Positions 7,534 to 14,488 of a DNA stretch of 47,213 bases are shown here, one piece after another (position 1 is the first letter of the stretch; every line of letters begins with the position of its first letter). The notes under the pieces are model-generated. The model was not told where the DNA came from, made no database searches, and saw only the letters and a program-made list of their open reading frames with translations. The DNA lies in contig CANRIR010000016.1 in assembly GCA_947630735.1 (NCBI GenBank), positions 1-47,213 of the forward strand, in the 5' to 3' direction. Origin of the DNA: an uncultured Marvinbryantia sp. GTDB taxonomy: Bacteria; Bacillota; Clostridia; Lachnospirales; Lachnospiraceae. The position numbers and the translations under genes are program-made.

Positions 7534-7782
7534 CTAGTCGCCGTTTCCATAGCCGTAGCCCACGCAGGCGCAGCGGGTTTTCTTCCCAAATAGCCATTCT
7601 CCGTATTCAGTGTATTCTCCGCCGCCGCCCATTACACAAGCGCACGTTTTTTCGGCATAGTCTCCTTTTCCGCCGCCGCCAATCGAGCAGGTGCACCACA
7701 GTCCTCCGGCCGCCTCGTCAAGCTCATCTGCGTTCAGATCCTTCTCCTGATCTAATACCTCTTTCTTTTCTTCTTCTGACAC
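7534..7782 (-). CDS. RiPP precursor 6, CxC/GGGG family (GTG start)
   Basis: 82 residues from a GTG at 7782 with the same ribosome site as its neighbours. Leader ends ELDEAAGG, the only AAGG variant. Core 55 residues with the minimal set of six Cys: CTCSIGGGG, CACVMGGGGEYTE, TRCACVGYGYG. The aromatic-rich stretch EWLFG between modules two and three is unique to this member. Confidence 0.85.
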   Translation of the reverse strand: MSEEEKKEVLDQEKDLNADELDEAAGGLWCTCSIGGGGKGDYAEKTCACVMGGGGEYTEYGEWLFGKKTRCACVGYGYGNGD

Positions 7783-7841
7783 GAGTTTGTCTCCTTTCTG
7801 ACATTTCGTCTGTTAAAATGCAATGTAAGTTTTTCTGTCCG

Positions 7842-8087
7842 TCAGTCCACCCCAAGACCGGCCACCGGGCAGGCGCAGCGGCATTTCTTTCCATTTTCCT
7901 GTTCGCCCTTTTCATTGTATTCTCCGCCACCGCCGCCCACACAGGCACAGGCGAGCGAGTTTTCACTGGGGTTTCCGCCGCCTCCCAAAAAGCACGCGCA
8001 GGTATCGCCGCCGGCCACCGCGTCCAGTTCATCCACGTTCAGATTCTTCTCCTGATCCAACACTTCTTTTTTTTGTTCTTCTGACAT
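7842..8087 (-). CDS. RiPP precursor 7, CxC/GGGG family
   Basis: 81 residues: leader begins MSEEQKKEVLDQEK and has NVDELDAVAGG. Core 54 residues, seven Cys: CACFLGGGG, CACVGGGGGEYNEKG, KCRCACPVAGLG. From the GG site through module three it matches precursor 4 except for single substitutions (Thr/Ala before the second module, Tyr/Ala in the third). It is the shortest core of the set. Confidence 0.87.
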   Translation of the reverse strand: MSEEQKKEVLDQEKNLNVDELDAVAGGDTCACFLGGGGNPSENSLACACVGGGGGEYNEKGEQENGKKCRCACPVAGLGVD

Positions 8088-8178
8088 AAGTTCGTCTCCT
8101 TTCCGACGTTTCGTCCGTCAATTATTTCCCAGTACCCCTTTTCAAAACACCAGAAACCGCCCGGCCATCGCGGCCGGT

Positions 8179-8433
8179 TCAGTAGTCGACTCCGCTTCCT
8201 GCACCAAAACATGCGCAGCGGGCTTTCGACTTCCCCATAACGGCCGCATAATCAGACTTATATTCTCCGCCGCCGCCAAACACGCAGGCGCACGTCTTTT
8301 CATAATCAGGGTCTCCTGTCCCGCCGCCGCCAAGTGCGCAGACACACTCCCCGCCGCCGGCCACCTCGTCCAGCTCGTCTGCTCCCAGATCTTTTTCCTG
8401 TTCTAAAATTTCTTTTTTCTCCATATCAGACAT
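8179..8433 (-). CDS. RiPP precursor 8, CxC/GGGG family
   Basis: 84 residues. This member opens the second leader subfamily, MSD-x-EKKEILxQEKDL, which is followed by ELDEVAGG. Core 57 residues, six Cys: CVCALGGGG, CACVFGGGGEYKSD, ARCACFGAGSG. The ATG is preceded by AAAGGAGG. The Glu-Tyr after the second GGGG is kept, but the usual Thr-Asp is replaced by Lys-Ser-Asp. Confidence 0.86.
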   Translation of the reverse strand: MSDMEKKEILEQEKDLGADELDEVAGGGECVCALGGGGTGDPDYEKTCACVFGGGGEYKSDYAAVMGKSKARCACFGAGSGVDY

Positions 8434-8483
8434 TTCCTTCGCCTCCTTTCAAATTGATTGTCCTTTACAGCAAAAAAATTCAG

Positions 8484-8741
8484 TCAGCTAATGCCATCCC
8501 CATGTCCCCCTACAACGCAGTAACAGCGGGCCTTTTCCTCATAGAAGACCGCGCCTTTATCCGTATACTCTCCACCGCCGCCAAACACGCAGGCACAGGT
8601 CTTCTCATCAAAGACAGGGTTTCCTGTTCCGCCGCCGCCAATCACGCAGACGCACTCCCCGCCGCCGGCCACCTCGTCCAACTCATCTGCTTCCAGGTCT
8701 TTCTCCTGCCCTAAAATTTCTTTTTTCTCTGTATCAGACAT
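8484..8741 (-). CDS. RiPP precursor 9, CxC/GGGG family
   Basis: 85 residues from the ATG at 8741; an in-frame ATG at 8759 overlaps the AAAGGAG ribosome site and is rejected. Core 58 residues, six Cys: CVCVIGGGG, CACVFGGGGEYTDKG, ARCYCVVGGHG. Leader MSDTEKKEILGQEKDL, ending ELDEVAGG. Closest to precursor 8 in the first two modules. Confidence 0.86.
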   Translation of the reverse strand: MSDTEKKEILGQEKDLEADELDEVAGGGECVCVIGGGGTGNPVFDEKTCACVFGGGGEYTDKGAVFYEEKARCYCVVGGHGDGIS

Positions 8742-8771
8742 TCCTTTTGCTCCTTTCAAATAAAATGTCCC

Positions 8772-9074
8772 TTACTCTATTGTGATTCCGGTTCCGGCGC
8801 AGTACTGGCTTTCCAGCTCCCACGGTGCCGTTTCTTTTCCTGATCCCCCAGCAACACAGACGCAGCGGCATTTCTTCCCCGTAAGCGACGCAACCTGATC
8901 CGTATACTCTCCTCCGCCGCCCATCACACAGGCGCAGGTCTTATCCCCGCGGCTTGCTTTTCCGCCGCCGCCAAGCACGCAGGTGCACTCCTTTCCGCCA
9001 GCCACCGTGTCCAGCTCATCCATTTCCAGATCCTTCTCCTGCCCTAAAATTTCTTTTTTCTCCGCATCAGACAT
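8772..9074 (-). CDS. RiPP precursor 10, CxC/GGGG family, long tail
   Basis: 100 residues, the longest member, with a 73-residue core and eight Cys: CTCVLGGGG, CACVMGGGGEYTDQ, KCRCVCVAGGSG, then a 22-residue tail (starting with KETAPWE) that includes another Cys (SQYCAG). Leader ends ELDTVAGG. The tail shares a Pro-Trp-Glu motif with precursor 11. GGAGG lies upstream of the ATG. Confidence 0.86.
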   Translation of the reverse strand: MSDAEKKEILGQEKDLEMDELDTVAGGKECTCVLGGGGKASRGDKTCACVMGGGGEYTDQVASLTGKKCRCVCVAGGSGKETAPWELESQYCAGTGITIE

Positions 9075-9131
9075 TCCTCTGACCTCCTCTCAGACGGATC
9101 ATCCTTTTCCTGATCTTCAAAAAGGGAGCTC

Positions 9132-9413
9132 TCACCAGTCTTTGTTCCATTCCCACGGAAACGCGTCATCTCCAAACCCCCCGGCAACGCAGGCGCAGCG
9201 GCACTTCTTTCCCAAACCCGCCGCGGCCTCATCCGTATGCTCTCCGCCGCCGCCAAGCACGCAGGCGCACGCCTTAGACCCGTACGTAGAGGATGCCTCT
9301 CCGCCGCCGCCAAGTATGCAGACGCAGGGGTCGCCGCCGGCCACCTCGTTCAGCTCATCTGCTCCCAAATCTTTTTCCTGCCCTAAAATTTCTTTTTTCT
9401 CTGTATCAGACAT
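9132..9413 (-). CDS. RiPP precursor 11, CxC/GGGG family
   Basis: 93 residues: leader ends ELNEVAGG, core 66 residues with seven Cys: CVCILGGGG, CACVLGGGGEHTDEA, KCRCACVAGGFG. The usual Glu-Tyr after the second glycine run is Glu-His here. The tail carries the aromatic motif FPWEWNKDW. GAGGAGG lies before the ATG. Confidence 0.86.
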   Translation of the reverse strand: MSDTEKKEILGQEKDLGADELNEVAGGDPCVCILGGGGEASSTYGSKACACVLGGGGEHTDEAAAGLGKKCRCACVAGGFGDDAFPWEWNKDW

Positions 9414-9485
9414 TCTCTTTTCCTCCTCTCAGACTGATTATCCTTTTCCTGATTTTCAAAAAGGGGACTCTCATCATTCATGCGC

Positions 9486-9737
9486 TTACTCTCCCATGCC
9501 AATGGCAGCGCAGACGCAGCGGCACTTATTCCCCCATTTTTCGAACGCGCCCTCATCCGTATACTCTCCGCCGCCGCCAAGCACGCAGGCGCACGCCTTT
9601 TCCTTTCCGTCAGCGTTGGCCTCTCCGCCGCCGCCCATCACGCAGGCGCACGCCTTTCCGCCGGCCACCGCGTCCAGCTCATCTGCTCCCAGGTCTTTTT
9701 CCTGCTCTAAAATTTCTTTTTTCTTTTCTTCTGACAT
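9486..9737 (-). CDS. RiPP precursor 12 (first in operon), CxC/GGGG family
   Basis: 83 residues: leader MSEEKKKEILEQEKDLG, a hybrid between the two leader subfamilies, ending ELDAVAGG. Core 56 residues: CACVMGGGG (Cys30, Cys32), CACVLGGGGEYTDEG (Cys49, Cys51) and KCRCVCAAIGMG (Cys72, 74, 76). It follows the radical SAM gene by 30 bases and is the precursor nearest its promoter. Confidence 0.88.
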   Translation of the reverse strand: MSEEKKKEILEQEKDLGADELDAVAGGKACACVMGGGGEANADGKEKACACVLGGGGEYTDEGAFEKWGNKCRCVCAAIGMGE

Positions 9738-9767
9738 GAAAATTCCTCCTTTGGGTGTGGTATGTTT

Positions 9768-11159
9768 TTACTGCTCTTCCGGCAGTGTGATGGTTTCCAT
9801 GAGCTTTTCGATCTTGTCCGCCCATCCTCCTTTTAAGAGGGCGCAGGCCGCCATATCGCGTCCCATGATGTCGTCCGGGCTGGTCTCCAGCGCACCGGCG
9901 CGGCATCCGCCCAGGCAGTATCCGGCATGTTCGCAGCCGAGGCATTCCGGGTTGTGCGCCAGCACCTCGGAACCCCTGGTCTCGATGAGCCGCATGTAGG
10001 ACGAGTCGGTAATGCACTGTTTCAGGCCGATCTGCGTGATGAGCGGATAGTTCTCCTGGATGGGCATGCCGGATAAGGACATGCAGGGCAGCGCCCGTCC
10101 TTCCGCGGAGATGTACATTACCATGCGCGCGTGGCCGCAGACGCACTCCCGCGCCGGATCCTTGCACCAGGTTTTCTTCAGGGGGATAAACCACTCCTTC
10201 GGGCTCTTCGGCGAGGCACCGAAGAAGCCGCCCAGCTGCAGCGACAGGGGCATGCCGTCCTCATAGTACTGCGGGATATAGTCCAGGTAGACCTGGAACA
10301 GATCCTCTGTCTTGATGGCCGGCCCGTACCCGCCCTCTTTCCATGCGCCCACATCCGAGATAGGGTTGGTCTTCAGAAAGCCACAGCCCACGCCTGCCAG
10401 GAAGCGAACCGATTCCCGCAGGGTGTGTTTGTTCCGCTCGTGAATACACATTTCCGAACCGGTGGGGAAGCCGTGCTCACGGCAGCGCAGGAACGCGTCC
10501 GTCACGTATTTTTCCGCGCCCGGCACGCCGCGCAGCCAGTCGTGCCAGCCCACGCCGTCAAAGCTCATGTTGAACTCAGGGCGGATGCCCCGGTCCTCCA
10601 GCTTTTTCAGCAGGTCGTCCGTTACCAGACGGCCGTTTGAGTAGATCTGGGAAATGTGCACGCCGCCGTCCAGCAGCACGTCCACGAGTTCGAAGAAATC
10701 CGGGCGGACCAGCGGCTCCCCGCCGGTCAAGGTAACCTCCGCGATGCCGCAGTCCACAATCTGATGGGCGATGCTCATCGCCGTCTCGTGGTCCAGCTCC
10801 CCGTATTTGGCGTCCGGCGCGGACATGTAGCAGTGCTTGCAGCGGTAGTTGCAGCGCCCCGTCACGGACCAGTGCGCCGTGCGGATGTAGCGGTTGTCGT
10901 AGAACTTGTAAAGCTGATCGGGCTTCAGTTTCGTCCCCGGCTCGCAGGCGTGCAGGATGCCTTCTTCTTCCAGTTTTTTCAGCGCTTTTTTCTGCTGCTC
11001 GGACGCGCCCTCCAGGTCTGTGCAGCCGTCCGCGTCGAGGAGCAGCTCCATATCCGCTTTTTTCAGGAAGGTGGCCCGCCCTCTGCGCCGGTCCAGCAGC
11101 GCGAACGGCAGCTTCTGCCAGCCGCGCAGTGCATAGCGATCATCCAGTATGTAGTACAT
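9768..11159 (-). CDS. Radical SAM/SPASM peptide maturase
   Basis: 463 residues. The radical SAM cluster motif is CNYRCKHC (Cys103, 107, 110), followed by GGEP at 146-149. A C-terminal SPASM-type region has Cys at 332, 339, 341, 359, 406, 409, 415, 419 and 439, enough for two auxiliary Fe-S clusters. The first ~90 residues could be a PqqD-like leader-binding domain, which is common in such maturases. The family installs thioether or carbon-carbon links on RiPP cores; here the twelve Cys-rich precursors just downstream are the obvious substrates. No LanM, YcaO or other modifying enzyme is present. GGAGG lies before the ATG. The 5' leader has a 10-bp triplicate. It is the first gene of the ~10.3 kb operon. 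Which bond is formed cannot be told from sequence. Confidence 0.93.
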   Translation of the reverse strand: MYYILDDRYALRGWQKLPFALLDRRRGRATFLKKADMELLLDADGCTDLEGASEQQKKALKKLEEEGILHACEPGTKLKPDQLYKFYDNRYIRTAHWSVTGRCNYRCKHCYMSAPDAKYGELDHETAMSIAHQIVDCGIAEVTLTGGEPLVRPDFFELVDVLLDGGVHISQIYSNGRLVTDDLLKKLEDRGIRPEFNMSFDGVGWHDWLRGVPGAEKYVTDAFLRCREHGFPTGSEMCIHERNKHTLRESVRFLAGVGCGFLKTNPISDVGAWKEGGYGPAIKTEDLFQVYLDYIPQYYEDGMPLSLQLGGFFGASPKSPKEWFIPLKKTWCKDPARECVCGHARMVMYISAEGRALPCMSLSGMPIQENYPLITQIGLKQCITDSSYMRLIETRGSEVLAHNPECLGCEHAGYCLGGCRAGALETSPDDIMGRDMAACALLKGGWADKIEKLMETITLPEEQ

Positions 11160-11180
11160 GTTTTTCCTCCTGTCTGTTCT

Positions 11181-11210
11181 TTCTTATTCTTTCTTATTCT
11201 TTCTTATTCT
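11181..11210. repeat. 10-bp triplicate in the maturase 5' leader
   Basis: Three exact head-to-tail copies of ttcttattct (AGAATAAGAA on the coding strand) lie 22-51 bases upstream of the maturase start codon, with a partial fourth copy. The tract is purine-rich in the mRNA and adjoins the GGAGG. Confidence 0.85.
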
Positions 11211-11299
11211 TTGTTCTGAAAAATCTTGCCACTTTTGTCGATTTATGATAAAGTATGCACAGTAAATGCACTTTTTCTATAATTAGAGGTAATGCCGCT

Positions 11300-12019
11300 A
11301 TGTATGAAATTGCGATCTGCGACGACGACCGCGCGTTTATGTCCGAGTTGGAAGCGCTGCTGCATGAGCTGCTCTCGGAGCGCGGAACGGACTGTCATGT
11401 CACACAATTTTTGGATCCATCCGCCCTGCTTACCGCCCTGGAGCAGGGCATGTGCTGCGATCTTCTGTTCCAGGACATCTTTTTCGGCAAAGAGAAGGGC
11501 TTCCGCTGCGCCCAGATCCTGCGCGGCCGGAACCTGGACATGGAGCTGGTGTTTGTCACTACCAGTAAGGATTACGCCGTGGATGCTTACAGCGTCCATG
11601 CGCTGCACTACCTGCTCAAACCTGTCTCCCGCACGGAGCTGACGCGCGCCCTGGACCGCTTTCTGAAGCAGCGCACCCCGCACATGCTGCACCTGACGAC
11701 GCCGCAGGGCACTTTGCGGTTCCCCCTGGCGGAGGTGCTCTATTTTGAGATCTATAATCACACCATTGTGATCCATATGCTGGACGGCGGCAGCAAATCC
11801 TGGCGCGGCTCCCTCCAGGAGCTGGAGGTCATTCTGCCCCCGGATCAGTTTGTGCGCCCGCACCGCAGCTTTCTTGTGAATCTGGAGCACATCTCCGAGA
11901 TTAACCACAACCAGATCCTGCTTACCACGGGAAATACTCTGCCTGTCAGCAGAGCCAGCCTGGCGAATGTGCGCATGAGCCTGATCTCTTTTGACCGCCG
12001 CAGGCATCTTCTTCATTAA
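11300..12019 (+). CDS. LytTR-family response regulator
   Basis: 239 residues. The receiver domain (1-~120) has the acidic cluster CDDD near residue 8, the probable phospho-acceptor Asp59 (LLFQDIFFG) and Lys107 (HYLLKPV). The LytTR DNA-binding domain occupies about 130-235 (FEIYNHTIVIHM, FVRPHRSFLVNLEHI). The start is the ATG at 11300 with AGAGG upstream; an in-frame ATG at 11255 lacks one. It diverges from the radical SAM gene, sharing ~140 bp of upstream DNA, and converges with the histidine kinase gene, whose stop lies 18 bases away. This AgrA/ComE-like protein is the likely activator of the RiPP operon, responding to the kinase at 12038-13969 (inference from context). Confidence 0.92.
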   Translation: MYEIAICDDDRAFMSELEALLHELLSERGTDCHVTQFLDPSALLTALEQGMCCDLLFQDIFFGKEKGFRCAQILRGRNLDMELVFVTTSKDYAVDAYSVHALHYLLKPVSRTELTRALDRFLKQRTPHMLHLTTPQGTLRFPLAEVLYFEIYNHTIVIHMLDGGSKSWRGSLQELEVILPPDQFVRPHRSFLVNLEHISEINHNQILLTTGNTLPVSRASLANVRMSLISFDRRRHLLH

Positions 12020-12037
12020 GAACCCCGGTTTTCTTTT

Positions 12038-13969
12038 TTAGGAGCCGTGGTTTTCTTCTTTCTCAGTTCCGCGTTTGTTTAAGCAGAAGTCGCTCTCGAC
12101 CAGGAATCCGTCCGGTGTGTGCTCTGCCACCAGGACGCTGTTATATTTTTCCGCGACCGCGCGCATGGCGGCGAGTCCGTACCCATGTCCCGGGCGTGCT
12201 TTGTGCTCCTCCTCGTCCGGCGCGCTGTTGACGCACTGTATAAACAGGAATTTTCCCCGCAGGTGCATATCCACCTTGATGCGGCGCTCCCCCGTCTTTA
12301 TCCGTCTGCAGGCCTCTAAGGCGTTCTGCATCATGTTGCTCAGGAACACGCTCAAATCTTCATCCGCAATGTTCAGCTCCGGCGGCACGCTCAGGTGGTG
12401 CTCCTCCTGGATCCGCTCCGCGCGGGCCTGGTCCAGATAGCTCCCCATGATCACGTTTACCAGCATGTTCTGGCTGTATCTTCCCTCCGGGATCTGTTCG
12501 AGATCCCCGATGACGGCGTCCACATACCGGCTGGCCCGCCCAATGTCCCCAGTTTTCAGAATGCCGGACAGGGCTGTCATGTGGTGGCGCATCTCATGCC
12601 GCATGGCGCTGGTGGCCTCCTCCGTCTCCAACAGGCGGTTGTAGCTCTCCAGGCTCTGCCGCGCGCGCTCCTGCAGTACGCTGTTCTGCTGCAGGGTGCG
12701 CATGGTGCGGAGGATAAATTCCACGATCACGGCGATGACCGTCATCGAGGAAATGACGCGGTTGAGAGGCTCCATGGCGGGATCGAAGTTGCCCTGCAAA
12801 AGCGGGTTCCAGATCCCGAGCAGATAGTTGCCCAGCCCCTCCCAGATGATCGCCTTGTCCACCAGATAGACGGTTAAAATTGCCGCGGCGATCAGCCCGT
12901 AGCCGGCCAGCATTTTTTTGTTCAGTTCTTCTTTTTTGCCCCGTCTGAAATTCTCCGCGCCGAGCGCCGCCAGCACCGCCAGGCATATAATCATGGAGCC
13001 CGGCCCGATGACGTCCGCATTTCCGATGTTACTGCGCCTGACCACGATCCAGCAGACCACTTCATACGCCGACCAGAGGAGCACCGCGCAGGATAGCGGG
13101 ACCCTCATCCGCCCTTTCAGACGCAGCGCCAGATACAGGTACAGCGGGGCCATGCACAGGCGAAGCAGGAGGCCAGTGTCCAGGAATACGTCCAGCTCGC
13201 TGTAAATACCCGCGAAAGACATGCTGGCCGCGCTTAGAAACTGCATCAGAAAATAGAGGGACAAAAGCAGCGTCTTGCTGTCTCCGCCGCTGTTGCGCAT
13301 GTCCAGGAGGAACATGGCCGCGATGAGCAGCGCCAGGGCCGCGTACAGCGTTATATATATGTTGTCTTTCAGGCTTTTTACCACAAAGAACCCAACGTAT
13401 GCCACCGGACTGGTCAGGTAGGGATACTCCGGCATCGGGTTTTCGTACCCGTCCGGGAAATAGCTCACGACGCTGAGCGTTTTGCCCACGTAATCCGACG
13501 GAAGCCCTATGGTAATCTGCAGCGCATCCCCCGACAACTTCTGGCTTTTTTGCTCCCAGTCCTTTTCGGTCGGCCGCAGGAACCCGTCGTCCCCGCGCTG
13601 CACCTGCCCGAAGTCGGAGTACAGGATCTCCCCGTCCAGGAATACTTCCATGCAGGTTTCTCTGCTGTACCACCCCAACTGCGCATCCGTGATCTCCTCC
13701 TCCATGACGCGCGTGATGCGCACCGCCTCGGTTCCATCCGGCAGCACCAGCATGTAGCCGTTCTCCTGGAACTGCGGTTCATACGGGCGCGCCGCGCCGT
13801 CTACCAGCACTTCGTAGCTCCAGCCGAAACTCCTGTCCGACCAGTCGTGGAGGGTCTGCTCCTGCACGTCCACGCGCCCCAACAGGGAAAAAGCAGCCAG
13901 CAGCGCCGCCACTATCGCCAGCAGCGCCGCCACGCCGCAGATTGTCTTTATGTCAGTCCTCTCCTGCAT
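12038..13969 (-). CDS. Membrane histidine kinase, GHKL type
   Basis: 643 residues from the ATG at 13969, chosen because GGGGGAG lies just upstream; the open frame extends 38 codons further without a ribosome site. Layout: one N-terminal membrane helix (~10-30), a ~150-residue extracellular sensor domain, about seven membrane helices (~200-420), then a cytoplasmic kinase. The phosphorylation site is His458 in MRHEMRHHMTAL. The ATPase has an N-box (NMMQNALEAC, 545-554) and a G-box (GHGYGL, 594-599). This is the HPK10-like class that pairs with LytTR regulators. The convergent regulator at 11300 is the probable partner, and the peptide encoded just upstream is a possible ligand. The N-terminal sensor plus seven-helix layout is unlike the plain six-helix AgrC. 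Confidence 0.9.
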   Translation of the reverse strand: MQERTDIKTICGVAALLAIVAALLAAFSLLGRVDVQEQTLHDWSDRSFGWSYEVLVDGAARPYEPQFQENGYMLVLPDGTEAVRITRVMEEEITDAQLGWYSRETCMEVFLDGEILYSDFGQVQRGDDGFLRPTEKDWEQKSQKLSGDALQITIGLPSDYVGKTLSVVSYFPDGYENPMPEYPYLTSPVAYVGFFVVKSLKDNIYITLYAALALLIAAMFLLDMRNSGGDSKTLLLSLYFLMQFLSAASMSFAGIYSELDVFLDTGLLLRLCMAPLYLYLALRLKGRMRVPLSCAVLLWSAYEVVCWIVVRRSNIGNADVIGPGSMIICLAVLAALGAENFRRGKKEELNKKMLAGYGLIAAAILTVYLVDKAIIWEGLGNYLLGIWNPLLQGNFDPAMEPLNRVISSMTVIAVIVEFILRTMRTLQQNSVLQERARQSLESYNRLLETEEATSAMRHEMRHHMTALSGILKTGDIGRASRYVDAVIGDLEQIPEGRYSQNMLVNVIMGSYLDQARAERIQEEHHLSVPPELNIADEDLSVFLSNMMQNALEACRRIKTGERRIKVDMHLRGKFLFIQCVNSAPDEEEHKARPGHGYGLAAMRAVAEKYNSVLVAEHTPDGFLVESDFCLNKRGTEKEENHGS

Positions 13970-14086
13970 CCGCTCCCCCTTCTTTCTGTGGTGGATTTTT
14001 GTAATCGTTTTTAGTAATTTCCTGATTATTCTTATTGATTCTTTCGGGCACCTTTGGCTCGTTCTTGTTGGGATGTTTTTCATTCA

Positions 14087-14404
14087 TCATCGGTTCGTGC
14101 ACTGCATATTCACGGAACCGTCTTTCGAATACTCCATCGCCAGCCTTCCGTACACTTCCATGCACATCTCGTGCTGACGGTAAACCTGCTTTTTCGGACA
14201 TCCGGCACAGTCATTCATTCGCGCAAATTCCCTCACGATCCAGGGGAAATCCAGGCCGCCTGCCGCACCCACGCTCCCGGTTACTCCTCCGCTCACGCCC
14301 GCAAGCTCCTGCTCGCTGACATTTCTCTCGTCGCTGACATACTTCTCTTCGCTCACGCTTCTAAACTCCCGCTCTCCGACCACGCTCTTTTTACCCATAC
14401 TCAT
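14087..14404 (-). CDS. Small peptide with double-glycine-like leader, upstream of histidine kinase
   Basis: 105 residues, not recognised as a known family. Residues 29-40 (VSEQELAGVSGG) resemble a class II bacteriocin/pheromone leader ending in Gly-Gly. A second GG follows at 49-50. The remaining part has four Cys (66, 69, 81, 102), with a CAGC pair, and shows no resemblance to the twelve CxC/GGGG precursors. GGGAGG lies five bases before the ATG. It has its own TTGACA promoter and is followed after 117 bases by the kinase start, so the two are likely co-transcribed. It could be an inducing peptide cut by the C39 exporter, a second RiPP, or a kinase accessory protein. The first reading is favoured by context only. 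Confidence 0.65.
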   Translation of the reverse strand: MSMGKKSVVGEREFRSVSEEKYVSDERNVSEQELAGVSGGVTGSVGAAGGLDFPWIVREFARMNDCAGCPKKQVYRQHEMCMEVYGRLAMEYSKDGSVNMQCTNR

Positions 14405-14454
14405 CTTAGCCTCCCTGAATAAGCAACCGCAGTCTAAAAGTCTAGCTAATTTTC

Positions 14455-14483
14455 AGTTAACACGATATTTTTTTCTTTGTCAA
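14455..14483 (-). promoter_or_regulatory. Promoter of the peptide-kinase operon
   Basis: On the minus strand a perfect -35 TTGACA (14478-14483) is followed after 17 bases by TTAACT (14455-14460). The predicted start of transcription lies about 45 bases before the peptide ATG. Confidence 0.65.
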
Positions 14484-14488
14484 CGGAA

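Noticed and set aside
5807-9580. Small alternative frames inside the precursor array on both strands
   Set aside because: They recur at the same offset in each repeat and arise from the conserved Gly/Cys codons read in other frames. None has the shared ribosome site.
5853-9737. CRISPR array
   Set aside because: The regular repeats are coding (precursor genes of 246-303 bp); there are no short repeats with unique spacers and no cas genes.
823-11159. Lanthipeptide, thiopeptide or azole cluster
   Set aside because: No LanM/LanBC, YcaO or dehydrogenase gene; cores are poor in Ser and Thr relative to Cys and Gly. A radical SAM maturase is the only tailoring enzyme.
9768-11159. Assignment to SCIFF/ranthipeptide or sactipeptide class
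   Set aside because: Cys spacing of the precursors does not match the SCIFF pattern and the bond type cannot be deduced, so the class is left open.
13953-14201. 82-codon minus-strand frame between the peptide and kinase genes
   Set aside because: Overlaps both genes out of frame and lacks a ribosome site.
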